DNA from: Agromyces cavernae
Lineage (GTDB): Bacteria > Actinomycetota > Actinomycetes > Actinomycetales > Microbacteriaceae
Assembly (NCBI RefSeq): GCF_021044935.1
Contig: NZ_JAJNMP010000003.1
Coordinates: 62,001-126,000 of the forward strand
Direction of reading: 5' to 3'
Length of the DNA stretch: 64,000 nt
Shown: piece by piece, positions 13,326 to 21,735 of the stretch
Position numbering within the stretch: position 1 is the first letter of the stretch
Layout of the letters: every line of letters begins with the position of its first letter
The notes under the pieces: generated by a model
What the model was told of the DNA's origin: nothing
What the model saw: the letters and a program-made list of their open reading frames with translations, nothing else
Database searches by the model: none
Made by a program: the position numbers and the translations under genes

Positions 13326-13367
13326 TTGACGAAATCGACACCGATAAGTTAGGATAGCCAATCCTTC
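13326..13367 (+). promoter_or_regulatory. Promoter overlapped by a DtxR/IdeR-like box
   Basis: A -35 TTGACG (13326-13331) and a -10 TAGGAT (13350-13355) are 18 bases apart. The -10 lies inside the 19-mer at 13349-13367, which begins TTAGGATAGCC and ends ATCCTTC. This matches 15 of 19 positions of the IdeR/DtxR iron-box consensus and contains the inverted repeat AGGAT-N5-ATCCT. It lies between the divergent RND operon and the molybdate genes, so it could serve either. Confidence 0.45.
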
Positions 13368-13461
13368 ATTCGGATGACGCTTTCCGGCCCTGCTCCAGCG
13401 CTCCGCTGATTCGGTGTGATTCGACTGTTGTTCCCGCAGTTGCGGTCGTATTGTCGTTCTC

Positions 13462-13869
13462 ATGACGCAGTATCGGATCAGTGAGGCTGCGCAGCTCATC
13501 GGCGTCAGCGATGACACGATACGTCGATGGTTGCGAGATGGCCTCCTTAATGGGGGTACCGACGAGGCTGGGCGACAGGTCGTCCCCGGCGGCGAGCTCG
13601 CGGCGCGCGCAGTGGCCATCGCGACGGCCGTCGACGATCGCGGGACCGTGCGGCGCAGCGCACGCAACCGGTTCGTCGGCCTCGTGACCCGCGTCGAGAT
13701 CGAGGGGCTGATGGCCCAGGTCGAGCTGCAGTGCGGGCCGCATCGGGTCGTCTCGCTCATGTCGGCCGAGGCCGCGCGCGAACTCCGCCTCGAGGTCGGG
13801 TCCCGGGGCGTCGCGGTCGTGAAGGCGACCATGGTCGTCATCGAGACCGACGGGGAACCTCGCGCATGA
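13462..13869 (+). CDS. HTH-TOBE molybdate-responsive regulator (ModE/Mop-like)
   Basis: 135 residues. The N-terminus is a MerR/excisionase-type winged helix (YRISEAAQLIGVSDDTIRRW, residues 4-23). The C-terminal half, about 70-130, is a TOBE/Mop domain (SARNRFVGLVTRVEIEGLMA...VELQCG...VVSLMSAEAARELRLEVGS), which binds molybdate or tungstate. It is the first gene before modA, with its stop overlapping the modA ATG, so it is very probably the molybdate sensor of the operon. It differs from E. coli ModE, whose HTH is LysR-like. The DNA site is unknown. Confidence 0.85.
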   Translation: MTQYRISEAAQLIGVSDDTIRRWLRDGLLNGGTDEAGRQVVPGGELAARAVAIATAVDDRGTVRRSARNRFVGLVTRVEIEGLMAQVELQCGPHRVVSLMSAEAARELRLEVGSRGVAVVKATMVVIETDGEPRA

Positions 13870-14690
13870 GACATCCGATCGTTCGAACCGTGCTGCCTGC
13901 CGCGCTCGCCGCGTTGGCGCTCACCGCGTGCGCCGCCCCCGGCGACCACGCGCCCGACGGCGGCACCTCCACCGCGGCGGCCGACGGACTCGCCGGAGAG
14001 CTCACGATCTTCGCCGCGGCCTCGCTCGCGGCGGCGTTCGACGAGCTCGCCACCGCATTCGAGGCGCGGCACCCGAACCTCGACGTGCTGCCCATCACCT
14101 ACGACGGCTCGTCGGTGCTCGCGACGCAGCTCATCGAGGGTGCGCCGGCCGACGTGTTCGCCTCGGCCGACGAACGCAACATGACGCGGCTCGTCGATGG
14201 CGGCCTCACCGTCGAACCTGTGGACTTCGCGACCAATGTGCTGACGATCGCGGTCGCTCCCGGCAACCCGCTCGGCATCGATGACCTCGACGATCTCGCC
14301 GACGGCGCGACCGAGACGGCCCGCGGACTGCCGGCGACGGTCGTGCTGTGCGCCCCAGAGGTGCCGTGCGGCAACGCCGCCCAGACCCTCTTCCGTGATG
14401 CCGGCATCACCGTGACCCCCGCGAGCGAAGAGCAGAACGTCACCGGCGTGCTCACCAAGGTGAAGAACGGAGAGGCCGACGCCGGCCTCGTCTACGTCAC
14501 CGACGTCGAGGCGGCAGCGGGCGAGGTCGACGGCGTCGAGATCGAGAACGCGGATGTCGCGACCAACGTGTACCCGATCACCGCGCTCTCCGACGCGGCG
14601 AACCCCGAGGCGGCGAGCGCGTTCGTCCAGTTCATCGCGTCCGACGAGGGCCGAGCGGTACTCGCATCGTTCGGCTTCGGCGCGCCATGA
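13866..14690 (+). CDS. modA: Molybdate ABC transporter substrate-binding lipoprotein
   Basis: Captures molybdate outside the membrane for ModBC. 274 residues; lipoprotein signal peptide with LTAC lipobox (Cys22). Mature features are ELTIFAAASLAAAFDELA and the ModA motif GAPADVFASADERNM. The C-terminal part AASAFVQFIASDEGRAVLASFGFG is the usual end of ModA. ATG 13866 overlaps the stop of the regulator gene. Confidence 0.95.
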   Translation: MRHPIVRTVLPAALAALALTACAAPGDHAPDGGTSTAAADGLAGELTIFAAASLAAAFDELATAFEARHPNLDVLPITYDGSSVLATQLIEGAPADVFASADERNMTRLVDGGLTVEPVDFATNVLTIAVAPGNPLGIDDLDDLADGATETARGLPATVVLCAPEVPCGNAAQTLFRDAGITVTPASEEQNVTGVLTKVKNGEADAGLVYVTDVEAAAGEVDGVEIENADVATNVYPITALSDAANPEAASAFVQFIASDEGRAVLASFGFGAP

Positions 14691-15544
14691 CGACCACAGC
14701 ACCAGACGGCATCAGGGCCGGCGCGAGTGACACCCGTCGCGACGACCCCGTGGCTGCGCGACGCTTCCCCCTGTGGCTGTACGTTCCGGCGGCCGTCGGG
14801 GTGGCGGTGCTCGCGCTGCCCCTCGTCGCCCTGCTCGTGCGCCTCGACTGGAGGCAGGTGCCCGGCGCGGTCGCCTCACCGGCCGCGTTGCAGGCACTCA
14901 CCCTGTCGCTCGCCACCGCCGCGATCGCGACGGGCGTCTGCATCGTGCTCGGCGTTCCGCTCGCCATGGTCATCGCCCGCAGCTCGAAGGGCGTGGCCGC
15001 CGTGCTGCGCACCCTCACCACGCTGCCGCTCGTGCTGCCCCCGCTCGTCGGCGGTATCGCCCTGCTCGCGCTGCTCGGGCGCAACGGACTGTTCGGCGAG
15101 ACGCTCGGCGTCCTGGGCCTGCGCATCCCGTTCACCACGACCGCGGTCGTGATCGCGCAGACGTTCGTCGCCCTGCCGTTCCTCGTGATCACGGTCGAGG
15201 GGTCGCTGCGCACGGCGGGCACCCGCTACGAGACGGTCGCTGCCGGCCTCGGAGCCAGACGGTTCACGGTGTTCCGGCGCATCACGCTGCCGCTCGCGGC
15301 GCCCGGCCTCATCGCCGGCACCGTGCTGTGCTTCGCGCGCGCACTCGGCGAGTTCGGCGCGACCGCGCTGTTCGCGGGCAACTCGGCCGGCACCACCCGC
15401 ACGATGCCCCTCGCCATCTACACGGCGTTCAATGGCGCAGGCGTCAGCGAAGACACAGCCATCGCGCTGTCGCTCATGCTCGTGCTCGTGGCCGTCGCGG
15501 TGCTGGTGCTCATGCGCAGCTGGCGTGAGGACGCCCCCCGATGA
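14687..15544 (+). CDS. modB: Molybdate ABC transporter permease
   Basis: Inner-membrane channel of the molybdate importer; 285 residues with about six helices. The coupling-loop EAA motif reads AAGLGARRFTVFRRITLPLAAPGL. The segment ALGEFGATALFAGN is diagnostic of the ModB/CysT permease group. ATG 14687 overlaps the modA stop. Confidence 0.95.
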   Translation: MTTTAPDGIRAGASDTRRDDPVAARRFPLWLYVPAAVGVAVLALPLVALLVRLDWRQVPGAVASPAALQALTLSLATAAIATGVCIVLGVPLAMVIARSSKGVAAVLRTLTTLPLVLPPLVGGIALLALLGRNGLFGETLGVLGLRIPFTTTAVVIAQTFVALPFLVITVEGSLRTAGTRYETVAAGLGARRFTVFRRITLPLAAPGLIAGTVLCFARALGEFGATALFAGNSAGTTRTMPLAIYTAFNGAGVSEDTAIALSLMLVLVAVAVLVLMRSWREDAPR

Positions 15545-16701
15545 CCAGTGCGGCCGGTGGTGGGCTCGACGCCCGGGTGGTCGCCGGGGTGGGCGACTTC
15601 AGGCTCGATGTCGAACTCGCCGTCGCGGCATCCGAGGTGCTCGCGGTGCTCGGCCCGAACGGGTCGGGCAAATCCACGCTGCTCGCCGCCATCGCCGGCC
15701 ATCGCGCGCTCACGGCCGGCATCGTGCGCGTCGGCGAGCGCGTGCTCTCGCGCGCCCCGTCGATCGGCGGCGACGACGAGCCCGGCGGGGTCGATGACAG
15801 CGGCGCCGCCGACGTCGACCTGGCCGAGCGTTCCGTGGGCCTGCTCGGCCAGCACCCGCTGCTGTTCCCGCACCTGACCGCGCTCGAGAACGTCGCGTTC
15901 GGCCCGCGCGCGCAGGGCAGCGCGAGGCGCGAGGCTCGCGACGCGGCATCCGCGTGGCTCGACCGGGTCGGACTCGCGGGACTCGAGCGGAGGCTCCCGT
16001 CAGCGCTGTCGGGCGGGCAGCAGCAGCGGGTCGCGCTCGCCCGCACGCTCGCAGCGCGCCCCGACGTGCTGCTGCTCGACGAACCGTTCGCGGCGCTCGA
16101 CGTGCAGACGGCCGCGGCGATGCGCCGACTCGTCGCCGAGCAGCGCGCGACACTCGCGATCCCGACGCTGCTCGTCACCCACGACCCGCTCGACGCGATC
16201 GTGCTCGCCGACCGCGCCGCCATCCTGCACGACGGGCGCATCGTGCAGCAGGGGCCGACCGCCGAGGTGCTCGGGCACCCGCGAACCCCGTTCGCAGCCG
16301 CGCTCGCCGGCGTCAACCTCCTCACCGGCGTCGCCGTCGCGCGCGACGCGGTACGCGTGGCGAGTGCGAGCGGGCCCATCGTGCTGCGCGGAACGGGCGA
16401 GACGCTGCGCGTGGGCACTCCCGCCTCGGTCGTGTTCAGTCCGGCGTCGGTGCATGCGCGGGCCGCGGCATCCGCCGACCCCTCGCAAGCGGCCGACTCG
16501 GCGCCCGCCGACAACGCGTGGTTGGGCGCCGTCGCGTCGCTCGAGCCCTCCCGCGGGGGCGTGCGCATCGTCACCGACCAGCATCCCGACCTCGCGATCG
16601 ACGTGCCGTCGACCACCGCCGTCGCCCTCGACCTGAGCACCGGCGCGACCCTCGCGTTCCACGTCGCGCCCGCCGACGTCTCGGTGCGAGAGCTTTCATG
16701 A
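15541..16701 (+). CDS. modC: Molybdate ABC transporter ATP-binding protein
   Basis: ATPase of ModABC; 386 residues. Walker A LGPNGSGKST at about residue 39, signature LSGGQQQRVALARTL at about 156, Walker B VLLLDEPFAALD, and the switch histidine in LLVTHDPLDAI. The C-terminal 100 residues look like a TOBE-type molybdate-sensing domain, with a Ser/Ala/Asp-rich linker. An unusual acidic stretch (GGDDEPGGVDDSGAADVDLA, about residues 78-97) is inserted before the Q-loop. The start overlaps the modB stop (ATGA). Confidence 0.94.
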   Translation: MTSAAGGGLDARVVAGVGDFRLDVELAVAASEVLAVLGPNGSGKSTLLAAIAGHRALTAGIVRVGERVLSRAPSIGGDDEPGGVDDSGAADVDLAERSVGLLGQHPLLFPHLTALENVAFGPRAQGSARREARDAASAWLDRVGLAGLERRLPSALSGGQQQRVALARTLAARPDVLLLDEPFAALDVQTAAAMRRLVAEQRATLAIPTLLVTHDPLDAIVLADRAAILHDGRIVQQGPTAEVLGHPRTPFAAALAGVNLLTGVAVARDAVRVASASGPIVLRGTGETLRVGTPASVVFSPASVHARAAASADPSQAADSAPADNAWLGAVASLEPSRGGVRIVTDQHPDLAIDVPSTTAVALDLSTGATLAFHVAPADVSVRELS

Positions 16702-16741
16702 TGCGGTGTTAGCGTAGACGCCACCGAAGAGGGGGTGACCC

Positions 16742-17863
16742 GTGACCACCCTGCTGCCCGTGCGCGCAGTCGATGCACCTGCGAGTGCGGTACCGCGAGC
16801 CCGCCGCCTGCCGTCGACGGGAACGACCCTCGGCGCGCTCTCCGACGCGTTCTCCCGGCCGATGCGCGACCTGCGCATCTCGGTGACCGACCGGTGCAAC
16901 TTCCGCTGCGTGTACTGCATGCCGAAGACGGTCTTCGGGCGCGACTACGCGTTCCTCGACCGCGACGAGCTGCTGACCTTCGACGAGATCACCCGCATCG
17001 CCCGCGTGGCGGTCGCGCACGGCGTGCACAAGCTGCGGCTCACGGGCGGCGAGCCGCTGCTGCGCCGCGGCATCGAGGAGCTCATCGAGCGTCTCGCCGC
17101 ATTGCGCACCCCCGACGGCCGGCCTGTGGAGATCGCCCTGACGACCAACGGTTCGGCGCTCGCGGTCAAGGCGGTGTCGCTCAAGGCGGCCGGGCTCACA
17201 CGCGTCACGGTCTCGCTCGACTCGCTCGACGACGCGGTGTTCCAGTCGATGAACGACGTGCGGTTCCCGGTCGACCGCGTGCTCGCGGGCATGCAGGCCG
17301 CGCACGACGCCGGGCTCGGCCCGATCAAGGTCAACATGGTCGTCAAGCGCGGGCTGAACGACCACGAGGTGCTGCCGATGGCCCGGCACTTCAAGGACTC
17401 CCCCTTCACGTTGCGCTTCATCGAGTACATGGACGTCGGCACGTCGAACGGCTGGCGACTCGACGAGGTCGTGCCCTCGGCAGAGATCGTCGGGGTCATC
17501 GGCGCCGAGCTGCCGCTCGAGCCCATCGGCGGTGCGGCGCCCGGCGAGACCGCCGCCCGATGGCGCTATGTCGACGGCGGCGGCGAGATCGGCGTGATCT
17601 CGAGCGTCACGAACGCCTTCTGCGGCACGTGCAACCGGGCGCGCATCTCGACCGAGGGCAAGCTCTTCACGTGCCTGTTCGCGTCGGAGGGGCACGACCT
17701 TCGGGCGTTGCTGCGCGGTGGCGTCGACGACGACGGACTCGCCGCGGCGATGGCCTCGATCTGGGGCGCGCGCGACGACCGCTACTCCGAGGTGCGTGCG
17801 ACGCTCACGCCCGAGCTGCGGGCTTCCCGTCCGAAACCCGAGATGTCGTACCTCGGCGGCTGA
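16742..17863 (+). CDS. moaA: GTP 3',8-cyclase (molybdopterin step 1)
   Basis: Radical-SAM enzyme that rearranges GTP at the start of molybdopterin synthesis, acting with MoaC. 373 residues. SAM cluster CNFRCVYC (Cys52, 56, 59); C-terminal cluster [10 protein letters not shown]...CLF; the protein ends in Gly-Gly, which MoaA needs for activity. GTG 16742 follows a strong GAGGGGG site. It lies 40 bases after modC, so it may be cotranscribed. A possible own -10 lies in the gap. Confidence 0.96.
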   Translation: MTTLLPVRAVDAPASAVPRARRLPSTGTTLGALSDAFSRPMRDLRISVTDRCNFRCVYCMPKTVFGRDYAFLDRDELLTFDEITRIARVAVAHGVHKLRLTGGEPLLRRGIEELIERLAALRTPDGRPVEIALTTNGSALAVKAVSLKAAGLTRVTVSLDSLDDAVFQSMNDVRFPVDRVLAGMQAAHDAGLGPIKVNMVVKRGLNDHEVLPMARHFKDSPFTLRFIEYMDVGTSNGWRLDEVVPSAEIVGVIGAELPLEPIGGAAPGETAARWRYVDGGGEIGVISSVTNAFCGTCNRARISTEGKLFTCLFASEGHDLRALLRGGVDDDGLAAAMASIWGARDDRYSEVRATLTPELRASRPKPEMSYLGG

Positions 17864-17892
17864 CGCCCGCCGGGTCACCGTCCTCTCTCGTC

Positions 17893-17943
17893 CCCGAGAG
17901 TGCACTCCCCGTCATCCCGTGGGCGACACCTGCACTTTCGACC
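17893..17943. repeat. REP-like palindrome, copy A
   Basis: Imperfect inverted repeat. Left arm CCGAGAGTGCACTCCCCGTC, short spacer, right arm ending TGCACTTTCGACC. It lies between the convergent moaA and moaE genes, where it can act as a two-way terminator. It shares GTGCACTCCCCG with copies B (17977-18027) and C (59154-59203). Confidence 0.6.
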
Positions 17944-17976
17944 CCGGTGCGACGCGTGCAAGCGCCGACCCCTCCC

Positions 17977-18027
17977 GCCGAACGTGCACTCCCCGCCCTC
18001 CCCCCGGGCGACAATTGCACTTTCGAC
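17977..18027. repeat. REP-like palindrome, copy B
   Basis: Second copy 34 bases after copy A. Left arm CCGAACGTGCACTCCCCGCC, right arm GGGCGACAATTGCACTTTCG. Same orientation as copy A, giving a tandem pair between moaA and moaE. Apart from the two palindromes, 17864-18067 holds nothing I recognise. Confidence 0.6.
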
Positions 18028-18067
18028 GACGTCGTGCGCACCGGTGGCGGCGATGAAGCCGCACGCC

Positions 18068-18481
18068 TCAGAGCCCGACCCACTCCGACACGCCGTCGGT
18101 GAAGTGCTGCCGCTTCCAGATGGGCACCTGTTGCTTGATCAGGTCGACGAGGCGTTCGCACGCGTCGAACGCCTCGGCACGATGCGGGGCGGATGCCGCG
18201 GCAACGAGTGCCACGTCGCCGATGCGCAGTTCGCCCACGCGGTGCGCGGCGGCGACGGCGAACCCGGTCTCGTCGGCGATGCGTCGCACGCACTCGGCGA
18301 GGAACCGCTCGGCCTCGGGATGGGCCTGGTAGTCGAGCGCGAGCACGTCGCGACCGGCGTCGTGGTTGCGCACGACCCCGTGGAACATCACGACCGCCCC
18401 GCTCGTCTCGGCCTCGACGGCGGCGCGCACGGCGGCCTCGTCGATGGGTTCGGCGGTCACGACGGCCGTGTTCGCGTTCAT
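18068..18481 (-). CDS. moaE: Molybdopterin synthase catalytic subunit
   Basis: Large subunit of molybdopterin synthase, which with the thiocarboxylated C-terminus of MoaD converts precursor Z to molybdopterin. 137 residues. Motifs: GAVVMFHGVVRNH, LDYQAHPEAE, the H-RVGEL-IGD strand, and the C-terminal KQQVPIWKRQHFTDGVSEWV with the catalytic lysine. ATG 18481 is preferred over 18502 because it has a GAGAGAGG ribosome site. It is 38 bases downstream of moeB, forming a two-gene operon. Confidence 0.94.
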   Translation of the reverse strand: MNANTAVVTAEPIDEAAVRAAVEAETSGAVVMFHGVVRNHDAGRDVLALDYQAHPEAERFLAECVRRIADETGFAVAAAHRVGELRIGDVALVAAASAPHRAEAFDACERLVDLIKQQVPIWKRQHFTDGVSEWVGL

Positions 18482-18519
18482 GCGTGCCTCTCTCGTGGTC
18501 ATCGTCGGGAGTTCGGCCG

Positions 18520-19683
18520 TCAGCGGTGCACGAGTTCGCCGGCCACCGACGAGAACGCGTCGATGCCGCCGGCGAGATACACGACGTCGACGTACCCGCG
18601 TTCGCGGAGGAGCCGCGCCGCGCGGCGCGACCGGGTGTCCTGCTCGCAGTAGACGACGAGCGCGCCGTCGCCCGACCCGGGATCGGCGCCGGCGGCGAGC
18701 GCGCCGAGCGGCACGAGTTCGCTACCGCTGATACGTCGCAGCGCGGCCTCGACGGGTTCGCGCACGTCGAGCAGCCGCAGCGGCTCGCCGCTGCGCATGC
18801 GCCGCAGCAGCTCGGCCGCCGAGATCGGAGCGGCGGATGCCTCGGCCTGCGCCGTGCTCGCGGCGCCGTCGACCCCGCAGAAGACCTCGTAGTCGATGAG
18901 CGAGGTGATCGCCGGGGCATCCGCTATCGCCTCGTATGCGATCTCGCGGCTGCGACCCGAGAGCGCATCGATCGTCGTGACCCGGCCGAGCAGCAGCTCG
19001 CCGATGCCGGTGACGACCTTGACGACCTCGGTCGCCATGAGCGCGCCGACCGTGGCGCAGAGGGTCGGCAGCACGCCGCCGAGTTCGCACGAGAGCACTT
19101 CGTCGGGTGCCGGCGGCACCGGGAAGAGGTCGCGGTAGGTGGGACCGTGTTCGTGCCACGAGAGGCCGACCTGGCCGTGGTAGCGCAGGATCGCGCCCCA
19201 GACGAGCGGCTTTCCGTCGAGCAGCGCGGCGTCGTGCGTGAGGTAGCGGGTGGGGAAGTTGTCGCTGCCGTCGACGACGAGGTCGTAGGGCGCGAGGATG
19301 TCGCGGGCGTTCGCCGCCGTCATTCGCGCGGGGTGGCGCACGACCCGGCATTCGGGGTCGATCGCGGCGACGGTGTCGGCGAGCGAGTCGACCTTCGGGC
19401 GTCCGACATCGGCGAGGCCGTGGCTCACCTGTCGGTGCAGGTTCGAGAGCTCGACGACGTCGTCGTCGGCGAGGCCGATCGTACCGATGCCCGCGCCCGC
19501 GAGATAGGGCACGAGTGCGCTGCCGAGTCCGCCCGCACCGACGACGAGCACGCGTGCTGCGGCGAGTCGACGCTGCGCGACCTCGCCGAATCCGGGCAGC
19601 ATGATCTGCCGGCTGAACCGGGCGATGCGCTCAGGGCTGAGCGGCGCCGACGGCTCGACCAGTGGTGCCGGACGCGCGCGCAT
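18520..19683 (-). CDS. moeB: Molybdopterin-synthase adenylyltransferase with rhodanese domain
   Basis: Adenylates the C-terminal glycine of MoaD and then, through its rhodanese domain, transfers sulfur to it (MoeZ-type architecture). 387 residues. E1-like domain: GAGGLGSALVPYLAGAG, LHRQV, DGSDNFPTRYL. C-terminal rhodanese domain begins LLDVREPVE, with active-site cysteine in VYCEQDTRS. The zinc-binding CxxC of E. coli MoeB is absent (TYRDLFP). ATG 19683 is chosen over 19764 because it sits 6 bases after a TACAAT -10 box, so the transcript is probably leaderless. Confidence 0.93.
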   Translation of the reverse strand: MRARPAPLVEPSAPLSPERIARFSRQIMLPGFGEVAQRRLAAARVLVVGAGGLGSALVPYLAGAGIGTIGLADDDVVELSNLHRQVSHGLADVGRPKVDSLADTVAAIDPECRVVRHPARMTAANARDILAPYDLVVDGSDNFPTRYLTHDAALLDGKPLVWGAILRYHGQVGLSWHEHGPTYRDLFPVPPAPDEVLSCELGGVLPTLCATVGALMATEVVKVVTGIGELLLGRVTTIDALSGRSREIAYEAIADAPAITSLIDYEVFCGVDGAASTAQAEASAAPISAAELLRRMRSGEPLRLLDVREPVEAALRRISGSELVPLGALAAGADPGSGDGALVVYCEQDTRSRRAARLLRERGYVDVVYLAGGIDAFSSVAGELVHR

Positions 19684-19689
19684 GCGGCA

Positions 19690-19695
19690 ATTGTA
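19690..19695 (-). promoter_or_regulatory. Leaderless -10 box of moeB-moaE
   Basis: TACAAT on the minus strand ends 6 bases before the moeB ATG, so transcription would start at or next to the A of the start codon. Confidence 0.6.
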
Positions 19696-19772
19696 CGTTC
19701 GGCCCGAGGCCGGCGCGGCGACCTGGCGCACTCGACCCACGCCAGCGCACCCGACCATGCGCACCCGACCAC

Positions 19773-21182
19773 TCAGAAGTTCGGTTCATCGGGCAGCGGG
19801 GGCTGCGCGAGGTCTGGTGGCGGGTCGGGGATCGGATTCGCCGCATGCGTCAGGTGCGTGGCACCGGCCGGTGAGGTCCATTCGAGGGTGCCTGCGCCGG
19901 TGTGGCGTGCCGACCATGCGGTTTCGTGTTTGAGGTGGTGGTGCGCAGCGCACAGATGGGCGAGGTTGTCGAACGCGGTGCGACCTTCGTCGTTCCAGTC
20001 GATCGTGTGGTCGAGGTCGCTGCGTCGTGCTGCTCGGTTGCAGCCGGGGAATCGGCAGGTGCCGTCGCGGACCTGGAGCCACCGGGCGAGGTCAGCCGGG
20101 GGTCGGTAGCTCTGGCGGTCGATGTCGAGCACGGTGCCTGAGACCGGGTGGGTGAGGATACGGGTGAACGACGGGGCCTGGGCGGCGAGTCGTCGCGCGG
20201 TGTCGGCGTCGATCGGGCCGTATCCGTCGAGCATGCCCGGGGTGTCGGCTTCGCCCATGAGGGTGAGCACCGGGACGGTGACGTGCACGCTCGGCCGTAC
20301 CCGGTCGACGGCGTCGGCGAACTCGGATCCGGATGCGGCGTCGAGTGTGCCGTACAGCAGCAGGTCGCGGGCCGCGTCGGCACGCACCTGGTCGGCGGTG
20401 AGCAGTTCGGCACGGAGCCGAACGGAACTGCGGTCGGTCTCGGCGACGGCTGCCCCGGCGTCGCGGTTCGCTCGGGCCACGCCGTCGAGCCGGTCGAAGA
20501 TCAGCGCAGCGTCGGCGGCAGGCAGGAACGCATGCAGCCAGGCCATGCCGTCGGCGGCGGGCTCGAACTCGATCCGCCGCTTCGCCCGTGCACGGCGCTG
20601 TCGCTCGGCAAGGTTCTCGGACACGACCTCGTCACGCAGATGCCGGGCCTTGCGGCGCACGGTCGCGGCCGTGTTCGACTTCGAGAACTCAGCGAGCAGT
20701 TCGTCGAGCCTCGCCACCGCTTCGCGGTCGTCGCCGAGATCGCACGTGTGCTCGATCACGACCCGGGCGTGCGCCATGGTGATCGCCCCGTCACGCATCG
20801 CCGCCAGCGTCGCCGGCAGCCGGGTCGACAGCGCGGTCGCGTCGTCGAGTTGCCGCTGCATCGTGCGCTCGGGCACGTGCAACGCGGTCGCAAGCTCGGC
20901 GGTCACGGCACGGTGCGCCATCTCCCGACGCCGCTCGGGGGTCAGGGACGCCGCGACGAACGCCTCGGCGGCGCGCACCGCGTAACTCACCGTGAGGAAC
21001 AGCACATCGACCCGCATCGCCGCGTTCATCGCCTCGACCCGTTGCGCCTGCACCGACGCCCCGATCAGCTCGGACAGCCCGTCTTGCGCGATCGCGTACG
21101 GCGACCGGTCATCGAGCACCGCCACCGCGTGTGAACCCTCAAAATCACCAGCTGATCTGGCCTTCGAGGGTTCATCGCTCAT
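19773..21182 (-). CDS. DUF222/HNH endonuclease-like protein (13E12 family)
   Basis: 469 residues: an N-terminal DUF222 domain (about 25-330), then an HNH nuclease domain (about 385-430) with CRFPGCNRAARRSDLDHTIDW and NLAHLCAAHHHLKH, including the Cys pair and conserved histidines. This family occurs in many copies in actinobacterial genomes, related to the mycobacterial REP13E12 elements; its function is unknown. It separates moeB from the remaining cofactor genes. No ribosome site is visible, but a TACACT -10 box lies 6 bases before the ATG. Confidence 0.9.
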   Translation of the reverse strand: MSDEPSKARSAGDFEGSHAVAVLDDRSPYAIAQDGLSELIGASVQAQRVEAMNAAMRVDVLFLTVSYAVRAAEAFVAASLTPERRREMAHRAVTAELATALHVPERTMQRQLDDATALSTRLPATLAAMRDGAITMAHARVVIEHTCDLGDDREAVARLDELLAEFSKSNTAATVRRKARHLRDEVVSENLAERQRRARAKRRIEFEPAADGMAWLHAFLPAADAALIFDRLDGVARANRDAGAAVAETDRSSVRLRAELLTADQVRADAARDLLLYGTLDAASGSEFADAVDRVRPSVHVTVPVLTLMGEADTPGMLDGYGPIDADTARRLAAQAPSFTRILTHPVSGTVLDIDRQSYRPPADLARWLQVRDGTCRFPGCNRAARRSDLDHTIDWNDEGRTAFDNLAHLCAAHHHLKHETAWSARHTGAGTLEWTSPAGATHLTHAANPIPDPPPDLAQPPLPDEPNF

Positions 21183-21188
21183 ATCCCA

Positions 21189-21194
21189 AGTGTA
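21189..21194 (-). promoter_or_regulatory. Leaderless -10 box of the HNH gene
   Basis: Minus-strand TACACT ends 6 bases before ATG 21182. The remaining gap 21195-21360 holds an AT-richer stretch with no clear feature. Confidence 0.5.
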
Positions 21195-21360
21195 ACTGAA
21201 CTCGTATCCACATTCTAGAGTCGATCATGTCTGCATTGCTTGATTCGAATCTTTATTCGAGTAGTTCATTCGTGAGACCACGCGAACGTCCAGCCGCAGC
21301 CGTCCCGCGTGCGAGTCCGCAGGTTTGCGTCCAGGGTGATCGGAGGCAGAGAATTCGGGC

Positions 21361-21735
21361 ATGAACGCCGTGGCATTGGTGTTGGCAGCGCTGTTGGGGC
21401 TGGTGCTCATCGGAGTCGGCTCCCTGGAAGCGTTCCAGTATCGGAATCAACGGTGGTTCTCGATGTTCCGCATTCGACCACAGGATCATGATGCTGTGCG
21501 CATCTGGGTGATGTTCGTCGGGTTCTACAACATCGTCTATGGACTCGGCGCACTCACCGGCGTGATTCTGACTATGAACGGGCAGACCGCCGCGGGCGCG
21601 GCACTCGTCGCGTTCGTGTGCATCTCGCACATCGTTCTGGCGGTCGTCCTGCTGGTGGTCGAACGGAAGCTCTGGCGAAACTCGATCTCCGAGGCTGTTC
21701 TGCCGGTCGCGATCCTCATCGCGATGGCCTTCTGA
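21361..21735 (+). CDS. DUF1304-like small integral membrane protein
   Basis: 124 residues with four hydrophobic helices and the DUF1304 features: an N-terminal helix followed by LEAFQYRNQRWFSMFRI and WVMFVGFYNIVYGLG. Function unknown. A GGAGG lies 12 bases before the ATG. The last 20 bases overlap the end of the convergent DUF6194 gene. Confidence 0.8.
   Translation: MNAVALVLAALLGLVLIGVGSLEAFQYRNQRWFSMFRIRPQDHDAVRIWVMFVGFYNIVYGLGALTGVILTMNGQTAAGAALVAFVCISHIVLAVVLLVVERKLWRNSISEAVLPVAILIAMAF

Noticed and set aside
13311..14702. Minus-strand frame opposite the regulator and modA
   Set aside because: It shows no domain and low-complexity composition, while the plus strand has clear TOBE and ModA motifs.
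16702..16741. Molybdenum-cofactor riboswitch before moaA
   Set aside because: The gap is only 40 bases, far too short for the known Moco aptamer, and no paired elements are visible.
19773..21182. HNH gene as an intact mobile element (homing endonuclease or insertion sequence)
   Set aside because: No terminal inverted repeats, no target-site duplication and no intron or intein context are visible. It is better described as a dispersed DUF222/HNH gene.
21225..21410. Small minus-strand frame of 61 codons in the gap before the DUF1304 gene
   Set aside because: It overlaps the start of the DUF1304 gene, has no ribosome site and no homology that I can recognise.
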